DNA of 64,000 nt from contig RWJK01001940.1 of the NCBI GenBank assembly GCA_004335835.1, forward strand, positions 36,137 through 100,136. The letters are read 5' to 3'. Positions 1 through 12,512 of the stretch are shown here, piece by piece (the stretch's first letter is position 1; each line of letters starts with the position of its first letter). The DNA comes from Scenedesmus sp. ARA3. Its lineage: Eukaryota > Chlorophyta > Chlorophyceae > Sphaeropleales > Scenedesmaceae. The position numbers were made by a program, and so were the translations under genes. The notes under the pieces were generated by a model. It did no database searches, had not been told where the DNA came from, and was given only the letters and a program-made list of their open reading frames with translations.

Positions 1-29
1 ACAATCCTCCAGGACGCGGACTGAATGCT

Positions 30-61
<32 letters not shown>

Positions 62-62
<1 letters not shown>

Positions 63-137
63 ATGTTATACAGGCTGGGTGGCGGCTGGCCGGAAGCACA
101 ATGGGCTCAAGCCTGGCACGATCTACTAGAGGCCGCA
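62..137 (+). repeat. Duplicated 3' splice site plus exon start (exon fossil)
   Basis: A copy of the region 194-269: acceptor CAG followed by about 60 bases encoding LGGGWPEAQWAQAW, against LGGAWPEAQWAQAW in the downstream exon at 206. Both copies are preceded by a CTG tract. The frame stays open through both, so the upstream acceptor at 73 could be used, but this would insert poly-Ala and poly-Cys. Confidence 0.8.
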
Positions 138-205
138 GCGGCTGCTGCTGCTCTTGCTCACTGCTGCTGCTACTGCTGCTGCTGCTGCTGTTTCTTGATA
201 TGCAG

Positions 206-575
206 GCTGGGCGGTGCATGGCCAGAAGCACAATGGGCGCAGGCTTGGCACGATTTACTAGAGGCATGGCAGGCAGGCGGGCTGGCAGCAGCAGTTCCCA
301 CCAAAGTTCTGGGTGAGCAGTTCCTGCGAGCGCTGCTGCTGGCACAGCAGTACCACCTCGCGGCGCAGTTCGTACCGCACCACCAGGCCGGTGACGCCGC
401 TGCGGGTTACACCCCAGCGGGGTACACTGGTGGAGAGGAGCAGCATCACCAGCAGCAGCAGTGGGTGCAGCAGGATGGGCAGGTGGTGCAGCAGCAGCAG
501 CAGCAGCGCGGGGCGGCGGATGCTGCAGCAGCAGTTGAGACAGCGGCAGCGGCAGCAGCTGGCTTATCGCCGCAC

Positions 576-626
<51 letters not shown>

Positions 627-3118
627 GCGCCAGGGTCAGCAGAAGCTGCACTTGCCGCACTGACAGGGGGTGGCAAAGACGGCAGCAGCAGCAGCAGCAG
701 CAGGTTTGGTGTGCGCAAAGCATTGCACACTGCTGCTGAAAAGGCGTTACACACAGCTGCAGGTGCAGCTGTAAGTGGCAGTGCACGTATGGTTGGATTG
801 TCTGCTAACGTCATAGGCACTACAGCCGGCCTTGTCAGCGGTACAGCCCATTTGGTTGGCAGCACAGCTCAGATCGTAGGCGGTACAAGTGGTGTGATGG
901 GCGCTACAGCCGGCCTTGTCAGCGGTACAGCCAATTTGGTGTCATCTGCAGCTGGGTTTGCTGCTGCTGCCGCTGCTGCTGCCAAGGCTGGTGCTGCTGC
1001 TGCAGCAGCAGGAGGTGCTGCAGGCAGTGGCACAGTGTTCCTCAGGGGGGTTCAGGGTTTGCTGTCTGCTGCTGCTGCTGAGGCAGTGGTGGTGGCAGTG
1101 AGTCAGGAGCTGCTGGCAAGTGCGGTGTCACTGGATGACCCTACTGTTGCTGCTGCTGAGGCGGTACTGCAGCTGCTGCCAGAGACGTGTCAGGTGGGTG
1201 CTGCTGCTGCTGCCGCTGCTGCTGCTTGATGCATCATGGTTTGCTGTACAGCAACAGAGACAAGTGCACATCTCTGCTGGTATATTTGCCTTACAAACAC
1301 ATTCGTCAACCCCTCTAACTCTTTGACTTTGCTGCTGCTGCTGCAGGCTGCTGCTCAGCAGCGCAATGCAGTAGCTGTGCTGCGGCGCCTGCCTGAATTC
1401 GGTGTGGCGCTGCTGCCAGCGCAGCTCACATCGCTGCCTGACAAGCAGCAGCTGCTGCACAGTGTGCTGCTCGGCCGCAGCAGCAGCATCGGCAGCAGCA
1501 GTAGGCGCGGCAGCACTGCTGCTGCTGCTGCTGCTGGTGCTGGTGCGAGCCCCGGCCGTGTTGCTGTTGCCCCTTGGAGGCGACTGGGTGATGTGCTGGA
1601 GCTGGCAGAGCTGCTGGGGATGGGTGGGCAGGAGGAGCAGCAGCAGGTGAGCGGTTATTGAAGCTCAGTTTGTGCTGTAGTTTACGCTGGGGTTGCAACA
1701 TGCAAAGGCTGACAAGTGCCTGATTCCTGCTGCTGCTGTTCCTGATCTTAAGCTTTGCAATGTCTCATTGTTCGTCAGACTGCGGAGGCTGATCAAATAA
1801 CAAATCGCTGTATCGCTTGTAGTATGTAAGGGCGGCTGGGTGATGTGTTGGAGCGGGCGGGGCTTCTAGAGATGGGCGGGCAGGAGGAGCCGGAGCAGCA
1901 GGTGACGGCTTAGGGTGGCTGGTCCACCATGCAACGGCCCATATTGCTTCATATTGGCTGCTGCTTCTCCATCTGTATGCGCAATAACGCCAGCTTGTCT
2001 GCTTGTCATATCCGACCCAAGCACATCTGAACTTGTAGCATTACGTGTTACATAACATGCAGGTGCGGCTGCTGGCTGCTGAGGCGGCCTTTGACGCCGG
2101 CAAGGCTTGCATTGCGCAGCACCTGCTGCTGGGCCTGGCTGCTGCATTCTGCCCCTGCTTTCACATATACTGCAAACATGTTTTATCTTTTGCAGGTGCG
2201 GCTGCTAGCTGCCGAGGCTGCGTTTGATGCTGGCGAGGCTGGCATCGCGCAGCACCTGCTGCTGGGCCTGGCTGCTGCGGGCTACCCACCTGCGTGGCGG
2301 CTGGCTGCTGAGATGGCCTGCCCTGACAGGTGTGGCATGTTTTGAATTGCTTCAGTTGATTATCTCGCATGGCTGTTACAACGAGAGTGTAACAACAACA
2401 GCTTTCGTGAAGCTTGTGCTGCCACTGGGTGGTGGATGCGAGCATGGTGAGCCAGTCTTCAGCAGTTTGCCTGACATGCATGAGCTGCCAAAGATGCGGT
2501 TCATGGTTCAGAGAGGCACCTGCTGCTATACAGCACCTCCATACATCGTCCAGCACACTCTAGCGCTCTGTTGCTTGCAGCAGAACTAGACGATTCACAT
2601 CATTTTGCAACTCACCATTGCACAGTGGCTCTACTCGCGTTTCTGCTACGCATTGCTGATTCCAGGCTCAGCAAAAACTACTGTGTTGTATTCCGTTGCT
2701 TTTTGCATGCCCTGCAGGTATGCTGACCAGAGCCGCGAAAGAGCAGCACGCGCGCAGCAGCTGCGGCAACAGCAGGAGCTCGTGGAGCAGCAGCTGGCCC
2801 AGGAGGAGCAGCAGCAGCAGCAGCAGGACACTGGTGGCGCTGCTGCAGCAACAGCGCCAGCAGCTGGCCGGATCTCAGATGCCTCTGCAGCATCAACAGC
2901 ACCCAGTATTGCTGCTGCTGCTGGTGATGATGATGATGCCGTTGCTGCTGCTGCTGGTGGCGATGATGGGAGTGCAGCGGTTACACCCAGGACGCCGCGA
3001 TCTGGGGCTGGCCCAGCAGCAGCAGCAGCAGCAGCAGCAGCGCCAGGCACACCCCAGCCTGGCACACCAGCCAGCAGCAGCAGCAGGGCAGCAGCTGAGG
3101 CTACAGACGGCCACACAC

Positions 3119-3163
<45 letters not shown>

Positions 3164-3617
3164 TGAGTGAGGTTGAAGATGGAGGTGAGGGCTGGGAAAG
3201 GCTGTCACCTCCAGGCACCCCAGTTGCAGCAGCAGCAGCTGCTGCTGCTGCTGCTGCAGAAGATGCAGCAAACGCAGATGCGGCTGATGTGGGGAGTGAT
3301 GGTGGCGCTGAGGCGCCAGCAGCAGCAGCAGCAGGAGGAGGCCCATCTGCTCCCTCGACGCCGCGGCCAGCAGCAGCAGCAACAGCAACAGTGGCAGACG
3401 AGGATCATTTACAGCAGCCAGGTGCTGGGCCCAACATTCCATCCAGCAGCAGAGCAACTGCTGGCGACACAAAGCAGCAGCAGGCCACCAGCAGCAGCAA
3501 GAGCAGCAGTAAGGCACCTGCACTCTCACCGGCTGTGCGGCAGCAGCTGCTGGCATTCGCAGCCTGCCACTGTCCTGCCTCTGACCTTCCACCCCTGACA
3601 GATGAACTCCTGCAAGC

Positions 3618-3658
<41 letters not shown>

Positions 3659-4226
3659 GTGAGCAGTCCGATGCTGCACTGCTGTCCATGCCTGGTACTC
3701 CCACAGCAGAAGCTGAGCAGCAGCAGCTGCAGCTGGCCGCTACAGCAGCAGCAGCAGCCGGCAATGCTCTTAACAGCATACCCACCCTAGGGGACCCTAC
3801 CCTGCTGCTGGGCTTGCTGCTGCGGCAGCAAAGCGCTGCTGCTGCCCAGCAGATGTTAGAAACGCAAATTGTTGGGGCTCAGTTGGGTGGGGTGGGCAGG
3901 TGCTACAGTAGCTTGCAGCGGGTGCTTGCAGTAGGTGCTGCTGCGCAGCTGCTGCTGGCGCTGCAGCAGCCGGGTGCTGCTGCTGTGTTAGATGCTGCAG
4001 GAGTGGTGGGCCTGGCTGCAGCTGATGATGATGACATTCGTCAGATCAATGGTGACAGCAGCAGCAGCAGCAGCAGCAGCAAGAAGGCAGGAGGGGCAGC
4101 AGTGAAGAAGGGCCGCAGTGATGGCAGTGCGCAGTACTTTGCAGGCCTACCAAAGCGGCAGCAGCAGCTGCAGGCACTGCTGAAGCAGCCGCTGCAGCAG
4201 CTGCAAGGCATGGTGGAGAGCCTAGC

Positions 4227-4265
<39 letters not shown>

Positions 4266-6742
4266 TGCAGGGACTGATGCAGCAGCAGCAGCAGCAGCAG
4301 CAGTGGAGGCGTCGGCGAGTGCGTCAGCGCTGCTGCTGCGGCTGCAGCATGTGGCTGATGGCAGGCAGATGCGGCAGTGGCTGCCCGACGTCGACACAGC
4401 ACGCTTCATGGCAGGTGGGAAAACTGCATGCAAAACAACATGTATTGTGGAGCCTTGCATATTGCCTGTGTGGTGATGTATGCATGCAGCATGCCTGGCC
4501 GGTCTCCCTTGTAGCACTACACGCAGCACCTGACTGCCTGCCGCTCAAGATTATCTTCTTGTGCATTTGTTCAGGTGGCATGTGCGCGTGCACTGTGTAC
4601 AATCCTCCCTGTCTGTTCACAGCATGCTTGGCTGTCCTTGTGGTGTTGCGTGCTCCCTGAACCCTGTGTTTTTGTGTTATTCAAACCCCAGGTGACAAGC
4701 CGTACCAGCAGCAGGTCGTCATCCAGCTCGCCAGCAGGGCAGGACAGCTGGCAGTGCAGCAGCAGCAGCAGCAGCAGCAGCAGCCAGAGTACCAGGCGAT
4801 GATGTCAGAGGCACAGCAGCTAGCAGCAACATACGGGGCAGATGCCTGGCAGTTGCCTTTGTGGTTTGTGCACAGCGTGCTGCTGTATGCACCAGATGTG
4901 ACAGCACCAGAGACACAGGCGCTGCTTGCTGCACACACACCTGTGCTGCTGCAGCGGCCGGCTGCTGCTGCTGCACATCTGTTTAGTGATACGTATCCGC
5001 TGCTGCCTGCTGCGGCAGCGAATCATGTAGCTTGTACCCTTGGGATCATCAGCAACTGCCTGCAGGAGTGCAGCACTACTGCTGCTGCTAATGTGCAGCA
5101 GGCAGGGGTCCCAACCAGCAGCAGCAGCAGCAGCAGTGCTGCACTGCTGGCTGCAGTGCTGCCGCCACTGGATCGGCTGCGAGAGCTGCTGTCAAAGAGC
5201 AGCAAGGCGTTGTCTGGCCTGGCAGTGAAGCAGCTGATTGCTGGGCAGATCACTCTGATGCTCACTCCAGCTGTGGCTGCAGCAGCTGCACTGACAGCAG
5301 GAGCTGACAACAGCTGCGACACTCATGAACAGCAGCAGCAGCAGCAGCAGCAGCCGGGTGAGGCTACAGCAGACAGCCCAGCAGGCATTTCTGCATCCAG
5401 CAGCAGCAGCAGCAGCAACTCACCAGCAGCAGCAGCAGCTGCGGCAGCAGCACTGGACATCCCTGTGCTTGTACTGGAGGCAGTCAGTGCAGTGGCAGCA
5501 CATGTGAGTTCTCCTGCAGCAGCCGTTGGTGTCGCGAAGCTGCTGAAACACGTGCAGCTCATTTCGGAGATGCTGGCAAGGGCACTGGGAGATAAGCAAG
5601 TACAGCAGCAGCTGGCAAAGCTAGTGTCAGGTGTCCCGCCTGGACTGCCGCACCTGCTGCTGGTTACTAAGGCGATGAGCTGCGACAAACAGCAGCAGCA
5701 GCAGCAGTGGGAGGCAGCATCCCCAGCAGCAGCAGCAGGAAATGACGCAGCAGAGCTTGCTTCCCAGGACAGTTTCGAGAGTGTTGCCAGTGCTGCCAGT
5801 TACTACAGCGCAAGCAGCAGCAGGGGCGGAAGCACAATCAGCAGCGGCGGCAGTAGCGGCAGCAGTGCTGCACAGGCTCCTCAGCAACTATCTGGATATG
5901 CGCTTGCACGCGCTCGCTACTGCAGCAGCTCTGGCCGGCAGCAGCTGCCACGCTGCAGTGCATTGCAGCTTGTGTCTGTAGCCAGCTGGCTAGTGCTGCA
6001 GCAGCAGCAGCAGCCACTGCCAGAGGAAGCAGTGGGGCAGCTACAGCCGCTGCCGCTAAGCCCTGGACTGCAGCTGCAGATCCTGGAGGATGTTATAACA
6101 CTTGTTATGAATCCAGAGGCGCAGCTGCCTGGCCTGCCAACTGCTGCCGCTGCTGCTGCACCTGCTGCTGCTGCATCGGCCAGCAGAGGTACCAGCAGAA
6201 ACAGCAGCTTCAACACAACTGGCAGCAGCAGTGACCTGGCAGCAGCAGCAGCAGCAGCAGCAGGCGGCAGCAGCAGCAGTACAGCTCTCCTGCAAGATGA
6301 CCTGGCGGCTGTAGCAGCCTGGCGGCCTCCTGTACTGCCTGGCAACTTGTCGCCAAAACGCAGGGAGCTGCTACAGCCACTCCTGCAGGCGGCGGTACAG
6401 ATTGTGGCTCAGCAGACAGCATCCAATGCTGTAGCAGCAGCGGGTCTAGCAGCAGACAGCATTGCAACTGCAGCTGCAGCAGCATTGGCAGCAGCTGCTG
6501 CTGCTGAAGTAGCTGCCGGCACACCAGCAGCAGCACTACCAGCAGATCAGCAGCAACAGGGTAGCGTAGAGACACCACAAGATTCAGCAGCAGCAGCAGC
6601 AGCAGCAGCAGTGGTTAACCTGCCCTCACTGCAGCCACTGCAGCAGCAGCTGTTGGCTGCTGGCATCTACACAGCAGCAGATGCACTGCAGCTGTCAGCT
6701 GACCTGGCAGGCCTGCAGCTCTCACTGGCTGCAGCAAGAGAC

Positions 6743-6786
<44 letters not shown>

Positions 6787-7940
6787 GCAGCAGCAGCAGG
6801 CTGTGCAAGCTGTGTCAGGGGCTGTTCAGCAGCTGGCTGATGGCTTGCTGCAGCAGCTGCAGCAACAGCTGACAGCAGAGCAGGCTGTGGGTGGGTCAGA
6901 AGCAGCAGCAGCAGCAGCAGCAGCAGGTCTTGCAGGTGCCAATGCCTTGGGTGATCTGGAGGCTCTGCTGCGCTGCTTAGCACCAACCAAGTCGCAGCAG
7001 CAGCAGCAGCAGCAGCTAGCTGTTGAGACGCAAACAGCAGCCGCAGAGCAGACGTCATCCAAGCAGGACGCTGCTGCTGCTGCTGACTGGCCAGACGCCG
7101 CTGTGCAGCTGCTGCGCAGCCAGCTGTGGCAGCAGCTGCAGCAGTACCAGGCCCAGCTGCCAGCTGAGGCATACAGCAGCAGCACGGTTGCAGGACTGCT
7201 AGAGCTGCTAGAACTGATCAGCTCTGGTCAGCTGTGGCCTGGCTGGCTGGCAGCAGCAGCAGCAGCAGCAGGTGGTGCTGGAAGTTGGGCAGGTGCTGGA
7301 GGGGCAGTGGTGGGCGGTGCTGCTGCTGGCAGTGGCTTGCTGCTTGCTCGCACGCTGACGTGCCTGAGCAAGCAGTGGCCGGGCCTCAAGGTGAGCAGGG
7401 CACGGCTGGGGTTGGTAAACCCTTCTGCAGGGCAAAACAGTTTTTGCTGTCAAGGGCAAGGCACATTGTTGGCGCACATGTCTGAGCAGGGATGTTATGT
7501 ATCAGGTTTCTGCAATGCTAGTCAACATGCAGCGTCCAGAAACTGATGCAGCAAGAACTTCATGCATGGCACAGCACTTGAATCACACTTTGCCATCCTC
7601 GAACCCCGTGCGCATGCATGCCTGCCTGCATCTCTGCCCTGCTGCTGCTGTGGTGCAGGCGACAGCCGAAGACGTGTCCAGTGTGCCTGCAGCCGCCTCA
7701 CTGTTCAGCCGCCTGCTGCAGCCAGCAGCAGCTACATCAGCAGATGCCGGCAGCGCAGCAGCAGGCACAGCAGCAGCAGCAGGTCAGGCTGACCTGTCAC
7801 ATGGCCAGGTGGCAGTGCTTCAGGCGCTGCTGACTGACGTATGGAGGGAAGGCGCCGCTTTCCCTGCGCCGGTAGCAGCAGCAGCAGCAGCAGCAGAAGC
7901 TGCAGAAGGTGCAGAGGCAGCTGAAGAGGGCGGCAGCCAT

Positions 7941-7971
<31 letters not shown>

Positions 7972-9014
7972 TAGCAGACTCGCTGGGTTTGCCAGCCAGC
8001 AGCTGTCGCCTGTCGCAGCTGCACAGTTGCTGGTGCCAGCTGCTCAGCTGCATGTTGTCTCAAGGCCATGTGGCGGGAGTGCTGTCAATCCTTGATCAGG
8101 TGGCTGCTGCTGCTGCAACGATGGCGATGACTGCTGCTGCTGCAGTGCCGGATAGCCAGCACCAGCAGCAGCAGCAGCAGCTGGTGTTGCCTATCAGTGA
8201 AGCAGAGGGACAGCAGCTGCTGGATCAAGTGCAGGCACAAGCCAGCGGCAGCAGCAGCAGCAGCAACAGCGGTCGTGCAGCAGAAGCCGCACAGCTGGCT
8301 GTAGTGCTGGGGCTTCTAATGCCTTACAGGGGCTTGCAGGAAAGTGCAGTTGCGGCTCTCCTGCAAGGGCGTGTGCTGGTGCCAGCTGATGGGCCATACA
8401 GCAGGCAGCTGCTGGCGCTGCTGCTGCTGCGAGGGCAGATGGTGCAGCTGACAGGAGCTGCAGCAGCAGCAGCAGCAGCAGAGCCTGGCAGCAGCGAGGC
8501 AGCAGCAGCAGTGGCGGCGGGGCAGTTGCAGGCTTATGAGATGTATCAGCTGCTGCTGGGGGAGCCAATGACAGCAGCAGCAGCAGTGGCAGGAGCAGGA
8601 GTGGCAGTTCAGCAAGGCCCGCAGCAGCAGCCGGGTCTGGTGGTAGGGTGCTTGCTGCCGCACGCAGTGGCGCAGCTGTGCCTGGGGTCAGACTACACGT
8701 CAGCAGCAGCGCTGGTGGCAGCACGTGCCCGTGTGGCGTCTGGATTGTGCACGCTGCAGGGAGCACTGCTGGTGCTGGAGCGATACCTGGCATTTGTTAT
8801 GCACTCCCAGCAGCAGCAGCAGCGCGGCAGGAGTGCTGGGGCAGAGGAAGCGGGTGTGGGCTTGCCTTGCTGTCTGCAGTGGCTGGGCAGCACAACAGCA
8901 GCTGCTGCTCACACGGCCCACACCAAGCTGGTGCAGGCGCTGTGCAGCAATGAGGGGCAGCAGCAGGGAAGCAGGGCTGTTGGGAGCAACAGCAGGGTTT
9001 CGTCACTGGATTGA
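206..9014 (+). CDS. Sec39-domain vesicle-tethering protein, NBAS/MIP2-like (5' partial)
   Basis: Exons 206-1193, 1347-1646, 2196-2329, 2718-4414, 4692-7390 and 7659-9014 splice in frame (phases 0, 0, 2, 1, 0) into about 2390 residues; the start lies left of the window. Sec39-like landmarks occur in order: WRRLGDVLELAELLGM, VRLLAAEAAFDAGEAG followed by AWRLAAEMA, LLAFAACHCPASDLPPL, GDKPYQQQVVIQLASRAGQ, and LFSDTYPLLPAAAANH. In plants and animals this family (MIP2, NBAS, yeast Dsl3/Sec39) forms the Dsl1/NRZ complex that tethers COPI vesicles at the ER. The expected N-terminal WD40 part would be upstream. The conserved helices are separated by long poly-Ala, poly-Gln and poly-Ser tracts, which inflate the protein. 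The family call rests on remembered motif patterns, so it is good but not certain. The last exon is mostly low-complexity helical sequence ending in TGA at 9012-9014. Confidence 0.72.
1830..1905 (+). repeat. Duplicated exon end plus donor in intron
   Basis: Diverged copy of the 3' end of the exon ending at 1646. It encodes RLGDVLERAGLLEMGGQEE against RLGDVLELAELLGMGGQEE, again followed by CAGGTGA. It lies in the next intron of the Sec39 gene. Confidence 0.8.
2052..2147 (+). repeat. Duplicated acceptor plus exon start in intron
   Basis: Copy of the exon start at 2196: CAG then VRLLAAEAAFDAGKACIAQH against VRLLAAEAAFDAGEAGIAQH. Only the downstream copy continues into GYPPAWRLAAEMA and a donor of the right phase, so it is taken as the real exon. 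Confidence 0.8.
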
Positions 9015-9511
9015 TCACATACACAGCTACGTGTCTCGCTGATGGGTTGCCAGGGTACGTAATGTGCAGGAGAGTATGCGGAGTCGGGTTTGCTACAAGA
9101 TCATGTGCACCTGGAAGAAGCGGGATCGTGGTGTGTGCAGGGCCGTGTACTGCACCGGACCAGCAGCTGCCACGTATGAGCTGCTTGTCTACCCATGGTG
9201 TTGTCCTCTGCGCAGATCCTTCTATTTGTAGCTCTTTGCTCGTTTACAGTAGTTTGCAGGGCTGCGAAGCATGACGTTTTTGTCCCTCATTTTCAAGCGG
9301 GCCGCGTCTAACACAACCCTACCTCACTTGCTGAACGGCAGCCAGACGGTATATAAGCCACCTTTCCGACTGACTGTAAGTTTATCGTAGCAAGTTGAGT
9401 TGAAACACTGCAAGTTGAGGACTGTTTAGCCTGTGCTGAAGTGACCGACAGCACCCACGCACTAGGGGCATGCCGGAGCTGTAGTTAGCCTGCTCATAAA
9501 GTAGCTGAAGG
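9015..9511. other. Intergenic: 3' flank of Sec39 gene and promoter of protease gene
   Basis: No coding signal seen. It holds a TATA box at 9350 (separate entry) and presumably the 3' UTR of the Sec39 gene. No convincing TGTAA polyadenylation motif lies close to the stop. Confidence 0.5.
9350..9357 (+). promoter_or_regulatory. TATA box of the Kazal-protease gene
   Basis: TATATAAG about 155 bases before the ATG at 9512, in a gene-free stretch and in the sense orientation of the downstream gene. The distance implies a 5' UTR of roughly 120-130 bases. Confidence 0.55.
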
Positions 9512-11607
9512 ATGGCTGCACGCAAAGGCGAAAGGCTTCTTGCTCAGGCTGTCAGCGGCATCTGGCTGGTGTACTTGTTGGCAGCAGCAGGTACGCTGAC
9601 TTGGGAGTGACCACTTGAGAGAAAGCAACATTATAAATGTGGTATAAAAAGAATTTGCTGTGCAATTGGAGCCAGAGCAGTTTATAGAGCCTGGCGTACT
9701 GACGATAACGATAATGGCGCCAGAATGCAGCGGTATTCAAAACGCGAAGCTGATGCTTGCTTTCGCACTCATCATTATTCATTATTGAATGTGTAGAAGC
9801 CAATGTGTGATTTTCTGCCCCTCTTGCTGCTGCAGACATGGTTGCTGCAGCTGCCTCACAACAAGCAGTCAGCTGCCCCGAGCAGGCCGAGCCAGTGTGT
9901 GGGAAAGACGGCCTCAGCTACTACAATAAGTGTCTCGCACAGTTCCAAGGTGTCGAGGTCTCGCATGAAGGATACTGTGAAGGTGCGGCTCATAGCATGT
10001 TCCCAGGAATTCTGGTGTTGACGCATCATGAAGCAAAACCTGCAGCACAGACAAGCACAGAGAAAAGAAACAGGACACCCAACATCAGCAGTAATAGATG
10101 CGGTAATGGCTTACATTAAGCACTGCAAATATCAGCCTTTCACGCGCTGCTGTCCACTCATCCATGCAACGCTGCCATTCCTGCAGGTGCTTTCTTTCAG
10201 TTCAGCAGCCCCAAGATCAAGATTCGGCTAGAAGCTGCACCTGCAAGGCCCCGCAGGATGGCACCTAAGGAGCGTGCAGTGTCGCAGTTGTCAGCAGACC
10301 TCATAAATGCATACACATCCGACGGCTTCGTGTACGTCGGCAGGGCGCAGCTAGCGCCCCGGCCACACACACAGCATCCAGCAGACGGCAACAGCAGCAG
10401 CAGCAGCATAGGCAGCAAAGAAAGCAGCCAAAACAGCAGCAGCAGCGGAGGCCAGCAGGAGCTGGGTTCATTCAGCTTAGGCAAGGTGCTGCCAAGCTGG
10501 GTGTCAGCAGTGCGCTTCACCCCGCAGGGCCACATCTATGTGGCCAAGGAGCAGGACAGCCAAGAGCAGCAGCAGCAGCAAACAGCAGGTGCCGCTGACC
10601 CCAGCATACAGCCGCAGGTGCCTGCAGCGGCAGCGCGCCGGCGGCTAGCAGCCAGCAGCAGTAGCAGCAGCAACCGCCGCCTCGGTCCTGCAGGAGCAGC
10701 AGCAGGCAGCTTGCAGCAGAAGGGCCGCCACCTGAACATCATGGTGGGGGCGGATGAGCGCAAGGTGTGCCCGCTGGGCCCTACCTACCCCTTCTCTGCC
10801 ATTGGCCAGATCGATTTTGAGGAGGGCGGCACGCCCTACATCTGCTCTGGCACTCTCATCAGCCAGCGGCGCGTGTTGACGGCCGCGCACTGCGTGTGGG
10901 ACGTGGACTCGCAGTCCTTTGTGGACGTGCTCAGCTTTGCCCCCGGCCGCTTCAGGTGGGTTGCAGTGGTTGACATGACAGTGGTTGCGGCTTGAGGAAA
11001 GTGCTGTGTGCAGAGCAACGCATGTTTGGCCGGGACCCTTGCCATGTCATGCTGAACATGCAGCGTCTATGTGGTGACCTAGGCAGGAGTTTCCTGCAGC
11101 CAGCTGAACCCTTGTGTCTGCTGCTGCTGCTGCTGTAGGGGTGCTGGCGGCAAGATGGTCAACCCCTACGGCGTGTTCAAGTGGGCGCACGCCACGCTGA
11201 TGAAGAACTACCTCACCTCGGATGAGACGCAGGGCGACATCGCAGTGGTGCAGCTGGCAGACCCTGCGCCCAAGGCTGCAGGAACCCTAGGCCTGCGTGC
11301 CAACTGCGTTGACAATGACAGCGTGCAGGTCACCACTGCCGGCTACCCCTCGGACCAGCAGGAGGGCGAGTGCATGACCACACAGTGCACGGTGCGCTTC
11401 GACTGCCAGCGCGAGTCGACTCGGCACAAGTGCGACACATACATGGGTCAGTCGGGCAGCTCCTTCTGGGACGATAACTACTACATCAGGGGCGTGCATG
11501 TGCGTGGTCTGGTGGACGAGCAGGTGAATGAATTCACTACGCTCAGCAGACGTGTGCTAGCCAAGATCAGGGAGTGGGAAGGGCGGGAAAAGGGTGGCGT
11601 GCTGTAA
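9512..11607 (+). CDS. Secreted Kazal-domain plus V8-type (S1B) serine protease
   Basis: Exons 9512-9590, 9836-9982, 10187-10955 and 11139-11607 join in frame to 487 residues. Residues 1-27 form a signal peptide (hydrophobic GIWLVYLLAAAG). Residues 40-74 are a Kazal-type fold with PVCGKDG and Cys40, 48, 59 and 74. Only four of the usual six cysteines remain: the C1 and C5 positions, which normally pair, are both absent. After a Ser/Gln-rich linker (about 100-230) comes a trypsin-like domain with SGTLISQRRVLTAAHC (His310), GDIAVVQLAD (Asp365) and GQSGSSFWDD (Ser437), so the triad is complete. The PFSAIGQI element resembles bacterial-type glutamyl endopeptidases. The enzyme should be secreted. 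The Kazal part may be an intramolecular inhibitor or a targeting module; that is inference. Confidence 0.8.
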
Positions 11608-12198
11608 GGACTGTACAACTGGGAGTGTTGTTTGGCGATTAGGTAGGGTGCTGCATACAGCTTTGCGTGCTGTATGTGATGCATGAGAGGAGCATGGAGT
11701 GTGGGTTATAACAACGCCCGACTACGTGTTGGCCTATCATGCCAATTTTGACGCGTATCCGTGTCTGACACAAGTTGTTGTTGCTAGGAGTGAGAGCTGA
11801 ATGTTGTTGCGTGTGGTGTGGGCAGGTGCAGGCAGCTGCTTCAGTGAGCGGCTCCTGGCTGTGACATGCTGGGGCTGCCTCAGGCGTGCAGACGCATATG
11901 TGTGCTGCTGTGATGCACGTGCTGCGCTGCAGCAGCTGCCGCTGCCGCACCACCTCACAGTCTTGCATTTGCTTCGATCCATCCATCTATTTTATGGCTT
12001 TGCCTGGTGCGCTACCAAACAACGCAGCTGTGGTGACTGCATCGACTTCCGTCGATATCGCTGTAAAGCTGAGTAGCAGGCGCACACGTCTGTCAAATGC
12101 TGCACAGCTCCAAGTTATCAAACCTTTGGGTGTGCAGAATCATGCAGCTGCTTTGTGACAGCAGCTGCTGCATGTTGTGTGGGCAGCATGGCTTGGGC

Positions 12199-12222
12199 GG
12201 CAGAGCATAACCATGCTCTGCC
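12199..12222. other. Perfect 10-bp hairpin
   Basis: GGCAGAGCAT, loop AACC, then the exact reverse complement ATGCTCTGCC. It is isolated in non-coding DNA, and no adjoining U-tract or gene end gives it a role. Confidence 0.75.
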
Positions 12223-12466
12223 GGAACCATCAGCAAGCTCAAGCAGGCTTCTTGGCTTGGGCAAGGAAGTTGGATGGGGTTCAGACAAGCTTGATGTACA
12301 CCACGCAATGACACCCTCACGTTGAGTAGCTGCTGTGTGGGGCTGGGCTGAAGCAGGCTGGTGCTGATAGCAGCTGCTCTACAGCTGTCACAAGCCGAGT
12401 GGCGCGTGACATGGCGGGTGCTATCTAATAAGTAGTTATACATATGCATTCCTTATGTTACTTGCA

Positions 12467-12512
12467 GGCAATGATGGGGTCCCTGCAGCCAGGGACCCCG
12501 TGTTGCATTGCC
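12467..12512. other. Two-part hairpin, 10-bp plus 6-bp stems
   Basis: Inner stem GGGGTCCCTG with CAGGGACCCC around a 4-base loop; outer stem GGCAAT with ATTGCC across an asymmetric internal loop. The stem is too short for a typical pre-miRNA. It could be a relic of a hairpin-type mobile element or a structured RNA. Confidence 0.7.

Noticed and set aside
446..865. Antisense frames rich in poly-Cys and poly-Leu
   Set aside because: They are shadows of CAG tracts in the real exon; the same happens throughout the window.
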